NCBI RefSeq assembly: GCF_900108295.1
Contig: NZ_FNWK01000001.1
Location: 1,674,001-1,738,000, forward strand
Origin: Sphingopyxis sp. YR583
Lineage (GTDB): Bacteria; Pseudomonadota; Alphaproteobacteria; Sphingomonadales; Sphingomonadaceae
Direction: 5' to 3'
DNA length: 64,000 bases
In this document: positions 37,237 through 46,193 of the stretch, piece by piece
Layout of the letters: every line of letters begins with the position of its first letter
Position numbering within the stretch: the first letter of the stretch is position 1
Program-made: the position numbers and the translations under genes
Notes under the pieces: generated by a model
Seen by the model: the letters and a program-made list of their open reading frames with translations, nothing else
Told to the model about the DNA's origin: nothing
Databases searched by the model: none

Positions 37237-37829
37237 TGCGGCGCCAGCCCGGTGGTGCGGAGCCACGCCAGCAAGGGAAGCATCGGCATGCCGATGATGG
37301 TCCAGGGGTCGCCCTCGACCCGTTCGAACAATTGCACGCCCGCTCCTTCGATTTCGTAACAGCCGACGGTCCAGCGAATGCTGTCCCAGTTTTGCGCGAC
37401 ATAGTCGGCGATAAAGGCATCCGACAAGGGACGCATCCACAGCTTCGCTTCGCCGATCGCGCGCCAGACGGGCGCACCGTCGCGCGCGGCGACCGCGGCG
37501 CTGAACAGCCGGTGGCGCGTGCCCGCCATGCGGCGGAGATGGCGCGCGGCGTCTTCGGGGCTTTCGGGCTTGGCGAGCATCATTCCGTCGTCGAGCGCGA
37601 GGGTGGAGTCAGCGCCGATCACCGTAACGCCCGGAAGCCGCGAAGAGATTTTGATCGCCTTCGCCTCGGCGAGCGCGTCAGCAATGTTGCGCGGTGTCTG
37701 ACCGGCAGCGAGCAACGAAGCGGTGAGCGCTTCTTCGTCGACATGCGCGGCGGAGGTTTCGAAAGTGAGCCCGGCGGCACGGAGCATCGCGGCGCGGCCG
37801 CTGCTTTGCGAGGCGAGGAGAAGCGTCAT
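37233..37829 (-). CDS. maf: Maf-family nucleotide pyrophosphatase
   Basis: A house-cleaning pyrophosphatase that hydrolyses non-canonical nucleoside triphosphates. The 198-residue protein begins MTLLLASQSSGRAAMLRAAG with the (S/A)SxSxRR-type motif, and contains VIGADSTLALDDGMMLAKPE (catalytic Asp region) and the C-terminal GVQLFERVEGDPWTIIGMP. The ends overlap aroE and ppsR. The gene order ppsR-maf-aroE-coaE-dnaQ is a single coupled run. Confidence 0.94.
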   Translation of the reverse strand: MTLLLASQSSGRAAMLRAAGLTFETSAAHVDEEALTASLLAAGQTPRNIADALAEAKAIKISSRLPGVTVIGADSTLALDDGMMLAKPESPEDAARHLRRMAGTRHRLFSAAVAARDGAPVWRAIGEAKLWMRPLSDAFIADYVAQNWDSIRWTVGCYEIEGAGVQLFERVEGDPWTIIGMPMLPLLAWLRTTGLAPQ

Positions 37830-38638
37830 GCGGCGCCGCGGTCCTCGACGAGCTTGATCACCGCGGCGGCGGTTTCCTCGATCGAGCGGCGCGTGACGTC
37901 GATCACCGGCCAGCCATTGTCAGCGAACATGCGGCGCGCATAGGCGAGTTCGGCCTTCACGCGTTCGTCGTCGACATAAGCGGTTTCGGGGGCCTGGTTG
38001 AGCGAGAGCAACCGGTTGCGACGGACCTGTACGAGCCGGTCGAGCCCGGTGGTGAGGCCGACGACCATCGGCCGCTTCAGGTTGAACAGCGCATTCGGCG
38101 GCGGCGATTCGGGGACGATGGGGATATTCGCGGTCTTGAAACCGCGATTGGCGAGATAGATGCTCGTCGGGGTTTTCGAGGTACGCGATACGCCCGCGAG
38201 CACGATGTCCGCCTGTTCCCAATTTTCCCAGCCGATGCCGTCATCGTGCGCGACGGTGAACTGGATCGCCTCGACCCGCGCGAAATAGGCGGCGTCGAGC
38301 TGGTGCTGGCGGCCGGGACGCGCCTTCGCCTCTTGTCCGAGCATCCGCGACAGCGCATCGGTGACCGCATCGAGCGCGGCAACCGTCGGCAGGCCCTGCG
38401 CACTCGCGCGGCGCTCGAGGCTGACGCGCAGCTCGCCGTTGACCAGCGTGAAAAGGATCATGCCGGGGCTCGCCTGCACCTCGGCCATGATGCGGTCGAG
38501 ATGCGATTCCGATCGCACCATCGGCCAGAAATGGCGCACGACCTCGACATCGTCGAACTGCGCGATCGCCGCCTTGGCGATATTTTCGAGTGTCTCGCCC
38601 GTGGAGTCGGATATGAGATGCAGGTGAAGCCGGCCCAT
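37826..38638 (-). CDS. ppsR: Pyruvate, phosphate dikinase regulatory protein (DUF299 kinase/pyrophosphorylase)
   Basis: A bifunctional ADP-dependent kinase and Pi-dependent pyrophosphorylase that controls PPDK or PEP synthase by threonine phosphorylation. The start at 38638 (MGRLHLHLISDSTGETLENI) matches the conserved N-terminus; sequence upstream is in the origin region. The P-loop-like GVSRTSKTPTSIYLANRGFK is diagnostic. It is 270 residues, normal. It is the gene next to hemE across the origin in Caulobacter and its relatives, and it is divergent from hemE here. Confidence 0.94.
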   Translation of the reverse strand: MGRLHLHLISDSTGETLENIAKAAIAQFDDVEVVRHFWPMVRSESHLDRIMAEVQASPGMILFTLVNGELRVSLERRASAQGLPTVAALDAVTDALSRMLGQEAKARPGRQHQLDAAYFARVEAIQFTVAHDDGIGWENWEQADIVLAGVSRTSKTPTSIYLANRGFKTANIPIVPESPPPNALFNLKRPMVVGLTTGLDRLVQVRRNRLLSLNQAPETAYVDDERVKAELAYARRMFADNGWPVIDVTRRSIEETAAAVIKLVEDRGAA

Positions 38639-38696
38639 CGCCGCACCATGGCGGGAAAGCTGCGAAAAAGGCAAGTCGCGAAGCGATTGAGGGGCC

Positions 38697-38705
38697 TGTG
38701 GATAA
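38697..38705 (-). promoter_or_regulatory. DnaA box 1
   Basis: TGTGGATAA on the plus strand is the exact complement of consensus TTATCCACA. It is 59 bp from the ppsR start, at the left end of the candidate origin. Confidence 0.85.
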
Positions 38706-38778
38706 GTTTTGGCATAAGCGCAGGGACAGTTTCGGCACGCAGGATTCATCCCCGGCCGTGTCGATTCCGCTCCACCGC

Positions 38779-38787
38779 TTATCCACA
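38779..38787 (+). promoter_or_regulatory. DnaA box 2
   Basis: TTATCCACA, the exact consensus, 20 bp before the third box, a spacing of about two helical turns. Confidence 0.85.
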
Positions 38788-38798
38788 AGGGATGAATC

Positions 38799-38807
38799 TT
38801 ATCCACA
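38799..38807 (+). promoter_or_regulatory. DnaA box 3
   Basis: TTATCCACA, exact, followed by the near-match TGTGAATAT at 38811. With box 2 it makes a tight cluster on the side of the AT-rich region. Confidence 0.85.
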
Positions 38808-38976
38808 GGCTGTGAATATGGGGAGAAGCCGGTGCCGACTCTGCCGACATGCCTGCGAGTCCGGGAGTCAAGCTGTTGGCAAAAGGGACGCCCCGGCCTA
38901 AAGCCGCGCTTGTCCGCCGACCAACAAACCACCACAATCCTATTAAATATTATATGAAGAGAGAAAGAGGGACCGC

Positions 38977-40005
38977 GTGAAGGCGTCACCGAAGAGCTTG
39001 CTGGCAACGTTGCGCGGGGTGCGTCAGGAGCGCCCGTCCCTTTGGCTTATGCGCCAGGCTGGACGCTATCTGCCCGAATATCGCGCCCTTCGCGAAACCA
39101 AGGGTGGTTTCCTCGAGCTGTGCTACGACCCAGAGGCGGCGGCCGAAGTGACGTTGCAGCCGATCCGGCGCTTCGGTTTCGACGGCTCGATCCTCTTTTC
39201 CGACATTCTCGTCATTCCGCATGCGCTCGGCCAACATTTGTGGTTCGAGGCAGGCGAGGGTCCGCGCCTCGCACCGCCACTGGTCGACAGCACGCTGGCG
39301 TCGCTCGAGACGGCGCACCAGCGGCTCGATCCGGTCTATGCCACCGTCGCGCGCGTGGCTGCGGCATTGCCGCCCGAAACGACCTTCCTCGGCTTTGCAG
39401 GAAGCCCCTGGACGGTCGCGACCTATATGGTGGCGGGGCAGGGGTCGAAGGATCAGGCGGCGGCGCGGCGGATGGCGTTCGGCGATCCGGCGGCGTTCCA
39501 GGCGATCATCGACGCGATCGTCGATTTGAGCGTCACCTATTTGTCGGGCCAGATCGAAAATGGCGTCGATGCCGTGCAATTGTTCGACAGTTGGGCCGGC
39601 AGCCTGAGCCCCGCGCAATATGAGCAATGGGTGATCGCGCCCAATGCCGAGATCGTGCGGCGACTGAAGGCGCTCCATCCCAATACGCCGATCATCGGCT
39701 TTCCAAAGGGGGCCGGCGGCAAGCTGCGCGCCTATGCCGACGAGACGGGCGTCGATGCGATTGGGCTCGACGAGACGGTCGATCCCGTTTGGGCGGATGC
39801 GGCCTTGCCGTCACATCTTCCCGTACAGGGCAATCTCGACCCGCTGGCGCTCGTCGCGGGCGGCAGCGCGCTCGATATGGCGATCGACCGTATCCTTGCG
39901 GCTTTCCCTTCGCGTCCCCATATCTTCAATCTCGGCCATGGCATCGTGCCCGACACGCCGATCGCCCATGTCGAACATCTGATCAAACGCGTTCGCGGCG
40001 GGTAA
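38977..40005 (+). CDS. hemE: Uroporphyrinogen decarboxylase
   Basis: It decarboxylates uroporphyrinogen III to coproporphyrinogen III in heme synthesis. GTG 38977 with an upstream AGAGG site is the start. The N-terminal signature PSLWLMRQAGRYLPEYRALR is present and GFAGSPWTVATYMVAGQGSK is the second. The 342-residue length is typical. It is followed four bases later by hemJ, so both heme enzymes are probably cotranscribed. It abuts the replication origin. Confidence 0.97.
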   Translation: MKASPKSLLATLRGVRQERPSLWLMRQAGRYLPEYRALRETKGGFLELCYDPEAAAEVTLQPIRRFGFDGSILFSDILVIPHALGQHLWFEAGEGPRLAPPLVDSTLASLETAHQRLDPVYATVARVAAALPPETTFLGFAGSPWTVATYMVAGQGSKDQAAARRMAFGDPAAFQAIIDAIVDLSVTYLSGQIENGVDAVQLFDSWAGSLSPAQYEQWVIAPNAEIVRRLKALHPNTPIIGFPKGAGGKLRAYADETGVDAIGLDETVDPVWADAALPSHLPVQGNLDPLALVAGGSALDMAIDRILAAFPSRPHIFNLGHGIVPDTPIAHVEHLIKRVRGG

Positions 40006-40008
40006 TCT

Positions 40009-40455
40009 ATGGAACTGGCGGGATTTTTGGGGGCGACGATGCTTTGGGTCAAAGCGGCGCATATCATTTTCGTGATCTTCCTGATGGCCGGCCTGTTCAT
40101 GATGCCGCGCTTTTTCGTCTATCATCATCAGGCACCCGTCGGGTCCGACGAGGACAGGAAATGGATCGAGCGCGAGGACCGGTTGCGCCGGATCATCCTG
40201 AACCCGTCGCTGGTCATCGTCTGGATCTTCGGACTGATGCTCGCCTTTAACGGCGATTATTGGCGCGAGGGCTGGTTCATTGCCAAATTGCTGCTCGTGC
40301 TGGCGCTGTCGGGCTATCACGGCTGGATGATCGGCTATTTCAAGAAATTGAAGAAGGGCGAGCGGCCGCTCAGCGAAAAGCAGCTTCGCATGCTCAACGA
40401 GGTTCCCGGCGTCGCCGCGGCGATCATCGTCGTGCTGGTCGTCGTTCGGCCCTGA
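40009..40455 (+). CDS. hemJ: Protoporphyrinogen IX oxidase HemJ
   Basis: An oxygen-independent-type heme-pathway membrane enzyme that oxidises protoporphyrinogen IX. Four hydrophobic helices in 148 residues, with a conserved early histidine (WVKAAHIIFVIFLMAGLFMM), PRFFVYHHQAPVGSDEDRKW and the loop LSGYHGWMIGYFKKLKKGER, the family pattern. Its position directly after hemE fits the pathway. Confidence 0.93.
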   Translation: MELAGFLGATMLWVKAAHIIFVIFLMAGLFMMPRFFVYHHQAPVGSDEDRKWIEREDRLRRIILNPSLVIVWIFGLMLAFNGDYWREGWFIAKLLLVLALSGYHGWMIGYFKKLKKGERPLSEKQLRMLNEVPGVAAAIIVVLVVVRP

Positions 40456-40652
40456 AATTCGGTCTTCCGGCGCAGCCCGATTGACTTGAACCCGGCCCGG
40501 TTATAGGGGCCGGTCAACCCCGCTTTGCGCGGGCGGCGCGTCACCCGCGCCGATGCTATCGAAACGGTCGTCCCACGGCCGGATAGGCACCCTGGCGGTG
40601 CAACGCGATTATGTCTTAATTTCCTCCCGAATACCTATCTGGAATCCATCCA

Positions 40653-41909
40653 ATGCATCTCAAAGAACTCAAAACCAAAGCGCCCGCCCAGCTTGTCGAA
40701 ATGGCGGAAGAACTGGGCGTCGAGGGCGCGTCGACGCTGCGCAAGCAGGACCTGATGTTCTCGATCCTGAAGGAACTCGCCGAGGAGGGCGAGGAAATCA
40801 TCGGATCGGGCACGATCGAGGTTCTCCCGGACTCGTTCGGTTTCCTGCGCTCGTCGGACGCCAATTATCTCGCCGGCCCCGACGACATCTACGTCTCGCC
40901 GAACCAGGTCCGCAAATATGGCCTGCGCACCGGCGACACAGTCGAAGGCGAAATCCGCGCGCCGAAGGACGGCGAGCGCTATTTCGCGCTAACCAAGCTG
41001 ATCAAGGTCAATTTCGACGATCCTGAAGCGGTGCGTCACCGCGTCAATTTCGACAACCTCACGCCGCTCTATCCGAACCAGAAGCTGTCGCTCGACACCG
41101 TCGATCCGACGGTCAAGGACAAGTCGGCGCGCGTCATCGACCTCGTCAGCCCGCAGGGCAAGGGCCAGCGCGCGCTGATCGTCGCGCCGCCGCGCACGGG
41201 TAAGACGGTGCTGTTGCAGAATATCGCCAAGGCGATCACCGACAATCATCCCGAAGTCTATCTGATCGTCCTCCTCGTCGACGAACGTCCCGAGGAAGTC
41301 ACCGACATGCAGCGCAGCGTGAACGGCGAGGTCGTTTCCTCGACCTTCGACGAACCCGCGACGCGTCACGTCCAGGTCGCCGAAATGGTGATCGAAAAGG
41401 CGAAGCGTCTCGTCGAGCATAAGAAGGATGTCGTCATCCTGCTCGACTCGATCACGCGCCTCGGCCGCGCCTACAACACCGTTGTTCCGTCGTCGGGCAA
41501 GGTGCTGACCGGCGGTGTCGATGCAAACGCACTCCAGCGTCCGAAGCGCTTCTTCGGTGCCGCGCGCAACATCGAGGAGGGCGGTTCGCTGTCGATCATA
41601 GCGACCGCGCTGATCGATACCGGCAGCCGCATGGACGAAGTCATCTTCGAAGAATTCAAGGGCACGGGTAACTCGGAAATCGTGCTCGACCGCAAGGTCG
41701 CCGACAAGCGCATCTTCCCGTCGCTCGACGTCGGCAAGTCGGGCACGCGCAAGGAAGAATTGCTCGTCGAGAAGGACAAGCTCAGCAAAATGTGGGTGCT
41801 GCGTCGCATCCTCATGCAGATGGGTACAGTCGATGCGATGGAATTCCTGCTCGACAAGATCAAGGATTCGAAGACCAACGAGGATTTCTTCGACAGCATG
41901 AACCAGTAA
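40653..41909 (+). CDS. rho: Transcription termination factor Rho
   Basis: A hexameric RNA-dependent ATPase that terminates transcription. N-terminal [20 protein letters not shown] is the Rho-N domain; the RNA-binding OB part is [20 protein letters not shown]. The Walker A is [15 protein letters not shown], Walker B is [17 protein letters not shown], and the R-loop is [20 protein letters not shown]. At 418 residues it is full length. The 197-bp leader (40456-40652) is unusually long for the region and holds short GC-rich hairpins; Rho often regulates itself, but no proof is visible here. Confidence 0.98.
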   Translation: MHLKELKTKAPAQLVEMAEELGVEGASTLRKQDLMFSILKELAEEGEEIIGSGTIEVLPDSFGFLRSSDANYLAGPDDIYVSPNQVRKYGLRTGDTVEGEIRAPKDGERYFALTKLIKVNFDDPEAVRHRVNFDNLTPLYPNQKLSLDTVDPTVKDKSARVIDLVSPQGKGQRALIVAPPRTGKTVLLQNIAKAITDNHPEVYLIVLLVDERPEEVTDMQRSVNGEVVSSTFDEPATRHVQVAEMVIEKAKRLVEHKKDVVILLDSITRLGRAYNTVVPSSGKVLTGGVDANALQRPKRFFGAARNIEEGGSLSIIATALIDTGSRMDEVIFEEFKGTGNSEIVLDRKVADKRIFPSLDVGKSGTRKEELLVEKDKLSKMWVLRRILMQMGTVDAMEFLLDKIKDSKTNEDFFDSMNQ

Positions 41910-41921
41910 GCCGGCATTCCG

Positions 41922-42215
41922 ATGGCCGTGATCGAACATGCGTTGCTTCCCGTGCGTGCGGGAAGCGAAGCGGCGTTCGAGGCGGCCATCGGCGAAGCGC
42001 GGCCGCTCATCAAGGCGTCGCCAGGCTTTATCTCCATGCAAATCCGGCGCCCGACGGCAACGGGACAGCCTTATCTGTTATTGGTCGAATGGACGTCGGT
42101 CGCGGATCATCGCGACGGCTTTCGGCAATCGGATCGCTATCAGCAATGGCGAGCGTTGCTGCATCGCTTTTATGACCCTATGCCAGAGGTCAGCTATTTC
42201 GGAGAGCCGCTGTGA
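41922..42215 (+). CDS. ABM-fold antibiotic biosynthesis monooxygenase-like protein
   Basis: A 97-residue small ferredoxin-like (ABM) fold protein. EHALLPVRAGSEAAFEAAIG and PGFISMQIRRPTATGQPYLL are the family's beta-alpha-beta pattern, followed by WTSVADHRDGFRQSDRYQQW. In the family these are cofactor-free quinone or heme-related monooxygenases; a substrate cannot be named. It is 12 bp after rho, and its stop overlaps the TerC gene start. Confidence 0.82.
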   Translation: MAVIEHALLPVRAGSEAAFEAAIGEARPLIKASPGFISMQIRRPTATGQPYLLLVEWTSVADHRDGFRQSDRYQQWRALLHRFYDPMPEVSYFGEPL

Positions 42216-42937
42216 TTTTGGAATTTCTGACTCAGGCCGCGGCGCATGCCGGCGGTTTCGGTGGCCCCGCCGGGATGTGGGATGCGATCGTCAAGGATTT
42301 CTCGAACATCACCGAGCCTGCGGCTTTGGCCGCGTTCGTGCAGGTTTTGATGATCGACCTCGTGCTTGCGGGCGACAATGCGATCGTGGTCGGTGCGCTC
42401 GCTGCGGGACTTCCCGCCGATCAGCGCAAAAAGGTCATCCTGATCGGCGTGCTCGCCGCGTTGGTGCTGCGCATCGCCTTTGCGCTCGTCGTGCAACAGT
42501 TGATGGGCATCGTCGGGTTGATCTTCATCGGCGGCATCCTGCTTGCGTGGGTGGCATGGAAAATGTGGCGCGAACTGCGCCACACCGGCCAGTCGCATGG
42601 TTCGCCCGAGATCGAAGGCGACGAGCATTCGGGTCTGAAGCCCGCCAAAAGCTTTGCCGGTGCCGCCTGGGCGGTCGCTGTTGCCGACGTGTCGATGAGC
42701 CTCGACAATGTGCTCGCGGTCGCCGGTGCGGCGCGCGAGCATCCGGGCATCATGATCGTCGGGCTGATCTTTGCCGTCGCGCTGATGGGCGTCGCGGCGA
42801 ACATCATCGCCAAATATATCGAGCGCTACCGCTGGATCGCTTACATCGGCCTGGCCGTCATCGTCTATGTCGCGGTGAAGATGATCTACGAAGGCTGGGT
42901 CGATCCCGGCGTCGGGGTCGGGACGCTCTTCGGCTAA
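42212..42937 (+). CDS. TerC family integral membrane protein (YjbE-like)
   Basis: A 241-residue inner-membrane protein of the TerC/Alx family. Helices carry the conserved acidic motifs LVLAGDNAIVVGALAAGLPA and AVADVSMSLDNVLAVAGAAR, expected to bind a metal, probably manganese export or homeostasis. A cytoplasmic loop (SHGSPEIEGDEHSGLKP) separates the two halves. The start GTG 42212 overlaps the previous stop. A strong terminator follows at 42944. Confidence 0.88.
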   Translation: MILEFLTQAAAHAGGFGGPAGMWDAIVKDFSNITEPAALAAFVQVLMIDLVLAGDNAIVVGALAAGLPADQRKKVILIGVLAALVLRIAFALVVQQLMGIVGLIFIGGILLAWVAWKMWRELRHTGQSHGSPEIEGDEHSGLKPAKSFAGAAWAVAVADVSMSLDNVLAVAGAAREHPGIMIVGLIFAVALMGVAANIIAKYIERYRWIAYIGLAVIVYVAVKMIYEGWVDPGVGVGTLFG

Positions 42938-42943
42938 AAAAGG

Positions 42944-42977
42944 AAAAGCCAGTCCTTCGCGGGGCTGGCTTTTTTCC
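42944..42977 (+). terminator. Intrinsic terminator after the TerC gene
   Basis: AAAAGCCAG (42944-42952) pairs with CTGGCTTTT (42965-42973), closing a 12-base loop, followed by TTCC. It ends the hemE-to-TerC direction of transcription ahead of the DUF1489 gene. Confidence 0.85.
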
Positions 42978-42999
42978 TGCCGGTTCCCATCTTCGGGCT

Positions 43000-43401
43000 A
43001 TGTCGCAACTTCACATGACCCGCGTTGCCGTCGGCTGCGCCGACTATCCGGCGCTGCAGGCGCGGATCGCCAACTACGCACAGGATGGCGAAATCCGTTT
43101 CACGACGCGGTTCAAGCCGAAGCGTGCCGACGAGCTGATTGGCGGCAAGCTGCACTTCATCGTGAAACATACGCTGGTCGCGCGCGTCGAGATATTGCGC
43201 TTCGACGATCGCAGCGACGGGCGGATCGATATCGTTTGTGTCGCGGCGCTCGAGCGGATTCATCCGCAGCCCAAGCGTGCGCATCAGGGGTGGCGTTACC
43301 TTGCCGACAGCGATGCGCCGAAGGGCGTTGATGAGAGCGACGGGCTCGCCGATCTGCCGCCCGAACTCTATCGCGAACTGGCCGAACTCAGCCTGATCTA
43401 G
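43000..43401 (+). CDS. DUF1489 family protein
   Basis: A 133-residue alphaproteobacterial protein. The start at 43000 (MSQLHMTRVAVGCADY) is chosen because family members begin with LHMxKxAVG; a second ATG at 43015 is possible. It contains TTRFKPKRADELIGGKLHFI (the family GGSLYWVIKGxxxxRQ-like segment) and RIHPQPKRAHQGWRYL, then DLPPELYRELAELSLI. Function is unknown. Its stop overlaps that of the convergent glutamate-synthase-like gene. Confidence 0.85.
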   Translation: MSQLHMTRVAVGCADYPALQARIANYAQDGEIRFTTRFKPKRADELIGGKLHFIVKHTLVARVEILRFDDRSDGRIDIVCVAALERIHPQPKRAHQGWRYLADSDAPKGVDESDGLADLPPELYRELAELSLI

Positions 43402-44975
43402 AGTGCGGCGCGGAAGCTGTCGGCGCGTGCCATCGCCCAATAGCGGGCACCGGCAACCGAGCCCGGGTCTTCGAGCAGCACGCCGCGCTCATAGAATTTA
43501 TAGATGCGGTCGATCGAATCCGATCGCGCCGAGTTGAGGCGTTCGTGGAGATGGTGCGGCTGGATCTGCCAGGGCGATTCGAGTCCCATGGCCGCGCTGA
43601 TATCCCATAGCGCATTGACGGTCGCGGCCTGAAAGCGGCGGACGCGTTCGGCCTTGTCTTCGACCACCAGCCCGCGCTGTCGGCCGGGATCCTGCGTCGC
43701 GACGCCGGTCGGGCATTTGTCGGTGTGGCATTTGAGCGACTGGACGCAGCCCAGCGTGAACATGAAGGCGCGCGCGGCGTTCGACCAATCGGCGCCGAGC
43801 GCACAATTCATCGCGAGTCCGGCGCCCGAATGGACCTTGCCCGACGCGGCGACCTTGATCTCCTCCTTGAGCCCGCAGCCGACGAGCGCGTTGCGGACGA
43901 AGATCAGGCCCTCTCTCAAGGGCATGCCGATGCTGTTCGAAAATTCGACCGGCGCCGCGCCGGTGCCGCCCTCGGCGCCGTCGACGACGATGAAATCGAG
44001 CCGGATGCCGGTTTCGATCATCGCCTTCATGACGGCATAAATTTCGTGCGGCTGGCCGACGCATAATTTGATCCCGACGGGCTTGCCGCCGGAGAGGTCG
44101 CGCAGTCGGGCGGCCCACAAGATCATTTCGATCGGGGTCGAGAAGGCCGAATGCGATGCTGGCGATATACAGTCATGCCCTTCGCGAACGCCGCGCGTCG
44201 CGGCGATTTCGCTGCTGACCTTGGGCCCCGGGAGGACGCCGCCGTGGCCCGGCTTCGCGCCCTGGCTGAGCTTGATTTCGATCATCCGGATCTGGTCGTT
44301 TTGCGCCGCATCGCGAAAGCGTTCGGGATCGAAACGGCCGTTCTCGTCGCGGCAGCCGAAATAGCCGCTCCCCAGTTCCCACACGATATCGCCGCCATGG
44401 ATCCGGTGATAGGGGCTGAAACCGCCTTCGCCCGTATCATGGTAGAAATTGCCCATCCGGGCGCCGAGGTTGAGCGCTTCGATCGCATTGGCGCCAAGCG
44501 AACCGAAACTCATCGCCGAGATGTTGAGCGGCGCGGCGGCATAGGGCTGCGCGCATTGCGGGCTGCCGACATGTACACGTTGCGTGCGGTAGGGGCCCGT
44601 CGCCGGTGCGATGCTGTGGCTCATCCACTCATATTCGTCCGAATAGACGTCGAGCTCGGTGCCGAAGGGGTGGCTGTCGAGTTCGCCCTTGGCGCGGGCA
44701 TAGACGATGTCGCGCTCGGCACGCGTAAAGGGCCGCCCGTCGAACGGCCCTTCGACGACATAGGCGTAGAGGAAGGGACGCGCCTCCTCGAACAGCCAGC
44801 GGATGCGGGCGATCAGCGGAAAGTTGCGGCGGAGGCTGTGGTGGCGTTGGACCGCATCATAGGCGGCGATGAGGAGGAGCGGGACCCAGAGCAGCAGCGT
44901 CCAGCGTGCGGGCGCCCACCACGCCGCGAACGCCGCCGCGGCGAGGAGGATGGGGAAGGCGATCCAGCGCAGCAC
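43398..44975 (-). CDS. FMN-binding glutamate-synthase family protein
   Basis: A 525-residue protein homologous to the central FMN/Fe-S part of glutamate synthase large subunit. Residues 1-45 are hydrophobic (WIAFPILLAAAAFAAWWAPA, then LLLWVPLLLIAAY), so it is probably membrane-anchored, unlike GltB. The domain signature SAMSFGSLGANAIEALNLGA, GEGGFSPYHRIHGGDIVWEL and IKLSQGAKPGHGGVLPGPKV are present, and GCVQSLKCHTDKCPTGVATQ carries the 3Fe-4S cysteines. The glutaminase domain of GltB is lacking, so its reaction is unknown. Confidence 0.88.
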   Translation of the reverse strand: MLRWIAFPILLAAAAFAAWWAPARWTLLLWVPLLLIAAYDAVQRHHSLRRNFPLIARIRWLFEEARPFLYAYVVEGPFDGRPFTRAERDIVYARAKGELDSHPFGTELDVYSDEYEWMSHSIAPATGPYRTQRVHVGSPQCAQPYAAAPLNISAMSFGSLGANAIEALNLGARMGNFYHDTGEGGFSPYHRIHGGDIVWELGSGYFGCRDENGRFDPERFRDAAQNDQIRMIEIKLSQGAKPGHGGVLPGPKVSSEIAATRGVREGHDCISPASHSAFSTPIEMILWAARLRDLSGGKPVGIKLCVGQPHEIYAVMKAMIETGIRLDFIVVDGAEGGTGAAPVEFSNSIGMPLREGLIFVRNALVGCGLKEEIKVAASGKVHSGAGLAMNCALGADWSNAARAFMFTLGCVQSLKCHTDKCPTGVATQDPGRQRGLVVEDKAERVRRFQAATVNALWDISAAMGLESPWQIQPHHLHERLNSARSDSIDRIYKFYERGVLLEDPGSVAGARYWAMARADSFRAAL

Positions 44976-44990
44976 CGGCCCGTCCGGCGA

Positions 44991-45389
44991 TCAGCCCGCC
45001 TGTTCCGCTAGCATCGCCGCCATCTTTTCCCAGACCTTGTTGATCGCCTTGAGCGGGCGAACCATCACTTTGAAATCACTTATCTTTCCGTCGTCGTTCC
45101 AAGTGATGATGTCGACGCCGTTGATCTGGATGCCGTCGAGTTCGCTCTGGAACTCGAGCATCGCCTGATCGCCATCGACGATCTCGCGCAGATAGCGGAA
45201 ATTGTCGCCGCCGAGGACGTGGCTCGCCGCATGGAGATAGGCGAAAACCTTGTCGCGGCCTGCTTGCGGGGTGTGGACGACGGGCGAGTGGAACACCGCA
45301 TCTTCGGCGAGCAGGTCGCGCAGCGCCTGCGGGTCGCCGCCGCGCGCCATATAGGCGTGCCAGGCGGCGAGACCGGGATGCGTGGTCAT
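44991..45389 (-). CDS. Nuclear transport factor 2 (SnoaL-like) family protein
   Basis: A 132-residue cone-fold protein. HPGLAAWHAYMARGGDPQAL, RDLLAEDAVFHSPVVHTPQA and DGIQINGVDIITWNDDGKIS (then DFKVMVRPLKA) are the SnoaL-like pattern. It overlaps the dienelactone hydrolase gene start by four bases (ATGA). The two probably act in one catabolic or detoxifying step, but the substrate is unknown. Confidence 0.85.
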   Translation of the reverse strand: MTTHPGLAAWHAYMARGGDPQALRDLLAEDAVFHSPVVHTPQAGRDKVFAYLHAASHVLGGDNFRYLREIVDGDQAMLEFQSELDGIQINGVDIITWNDDGKISDFKVMVRPLKAINKVWEKMAAMLAEQAG

Positions 45390-46084
45390 GCGAGTTGCTC
45401 GGCAAAGAAAGCGCGGGTGCGACCGTCGGCGAGCTGCGCGCCTTCTTCGTTGCGCCGGTTGCCCATCGTGGCGGCAAAGCCATGGTCGAGGCCCGGATAG
45501 TCGTGGAGCGTGACCTTCGGATGCGGATCGAGCGCGTCGTGGACTTTCTTTTGCGCGGCGTGATCGACGAAATGATCCTCGGTCGGGATATGGAGCATCA
45601 GCGGGTTGGCGATCGCGTGGCTTTCGTTCAGCATCTGGTCGATCATCACGCCATAATAGCCGACCGACGCATCGATGTCGGTGCGCGCTGCGGCCATATA
45701 GGCGAGGCGGCCGCCGAGGCAGAAGCCGACGCAGCCGATCTTGTCGGCGCCTTGGCTCCGCAGCCAGTGAATCGCGGCCTCGATATCCTTGACCCCGTCG
45801 TCGGCATCATATTGGCCGAAATATCCGAGCGCCTGCTGGAATTCGGCTTCGATATCGGGGCTGAGCTCGACTCCCGGGGCGAAGCGCCAGAAGATGTCGG
45901 GCGCGATCGCGAGATAGCCCTCGGCCGCCCAGTCGTCGCATTTCTTGCGGATGCCTTCGTTGACGCCGAAGATTTCGGGAATGACGATGATCGCGCGCGT
46001 GCTGTCGGCGTCGGGGCGGGCGACATAGGCGGGGATATTGCCGGCGCCGTCGAGCGTCGGGATCTGGGTGTTGGTCGCGGCCAT
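45386..46084 (-). CDS. Dienelactone hydrolase family protein
   Basis: A 232-residue alpha/beta hydrolase. The nucleophile is Cys in IGCVGFCLGGRLAYM (GxCxGG, as in carboxymethylenebutenolidase), with an acid region in LMLHIPTEDHFVDHAAQK and a final histidine in PGLDHGFAATMGNR. No signal peptide is seen. It may open dienelactone rings in aromatic degradation, but no other catabolic genes are near. The overlap with the NTF2-like gene suggests coexpression. Confidence 0.88.
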   Translation of the reverse strand: MAATNTQIPTLDGAGNIPAYVARPDADSTRAIIVIPEIFGVNEGIRKKCDDWAAEGYLAIAPDIFWRFAPGVELSPDIEAEFQQALGYFGQYDADDGVKDIEAAIHWLRSQGADKIGCVGFCLGGRLAYMAAARTDIDASVGYYGVMIDQMLNESHAIANPLMLHIPTEDHFVDHAAQKKVHDALDPHPKVTLHDYPGLDHGFAATMGNRRNEEGAQLADGRTRAFFAEQLA

Positions 46085-46193
46085 GTGGGGAGCTCTCCTG
46101 TCTCTTGCTTCTTTGCTGTGAAAGCGCGAAGCTAGCGGGGCCGCGGGCAGGGCTCAAGCGGCTAACGGGCATTTTTCGGGGCGGAGACAGGCG

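Larger units (their letters stand above)
38639..38976. other. oriC: Candidate chromosomal replication origin (oriC)
   Basis: The 338-bp gap between divergent ppsR and hemE has no coding signal. It holds three exact TTATCCACA DnaA boxes (38697-38705 reverse; 38779-38787 and 38799-38807 forward) and a near match TGTGAATAT at 38811-38819. An AT-rich stretch (TATTAAATATTATATGAAG, 38941-38959) lies beside hemE and could be the unwinding element. In Caulobacter crescentus the origin also lies beside hemE and the ppsR homologue, so the gene context supports it. Genes on both sides are largely transcribed away from this point. Confidence 0.85.
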
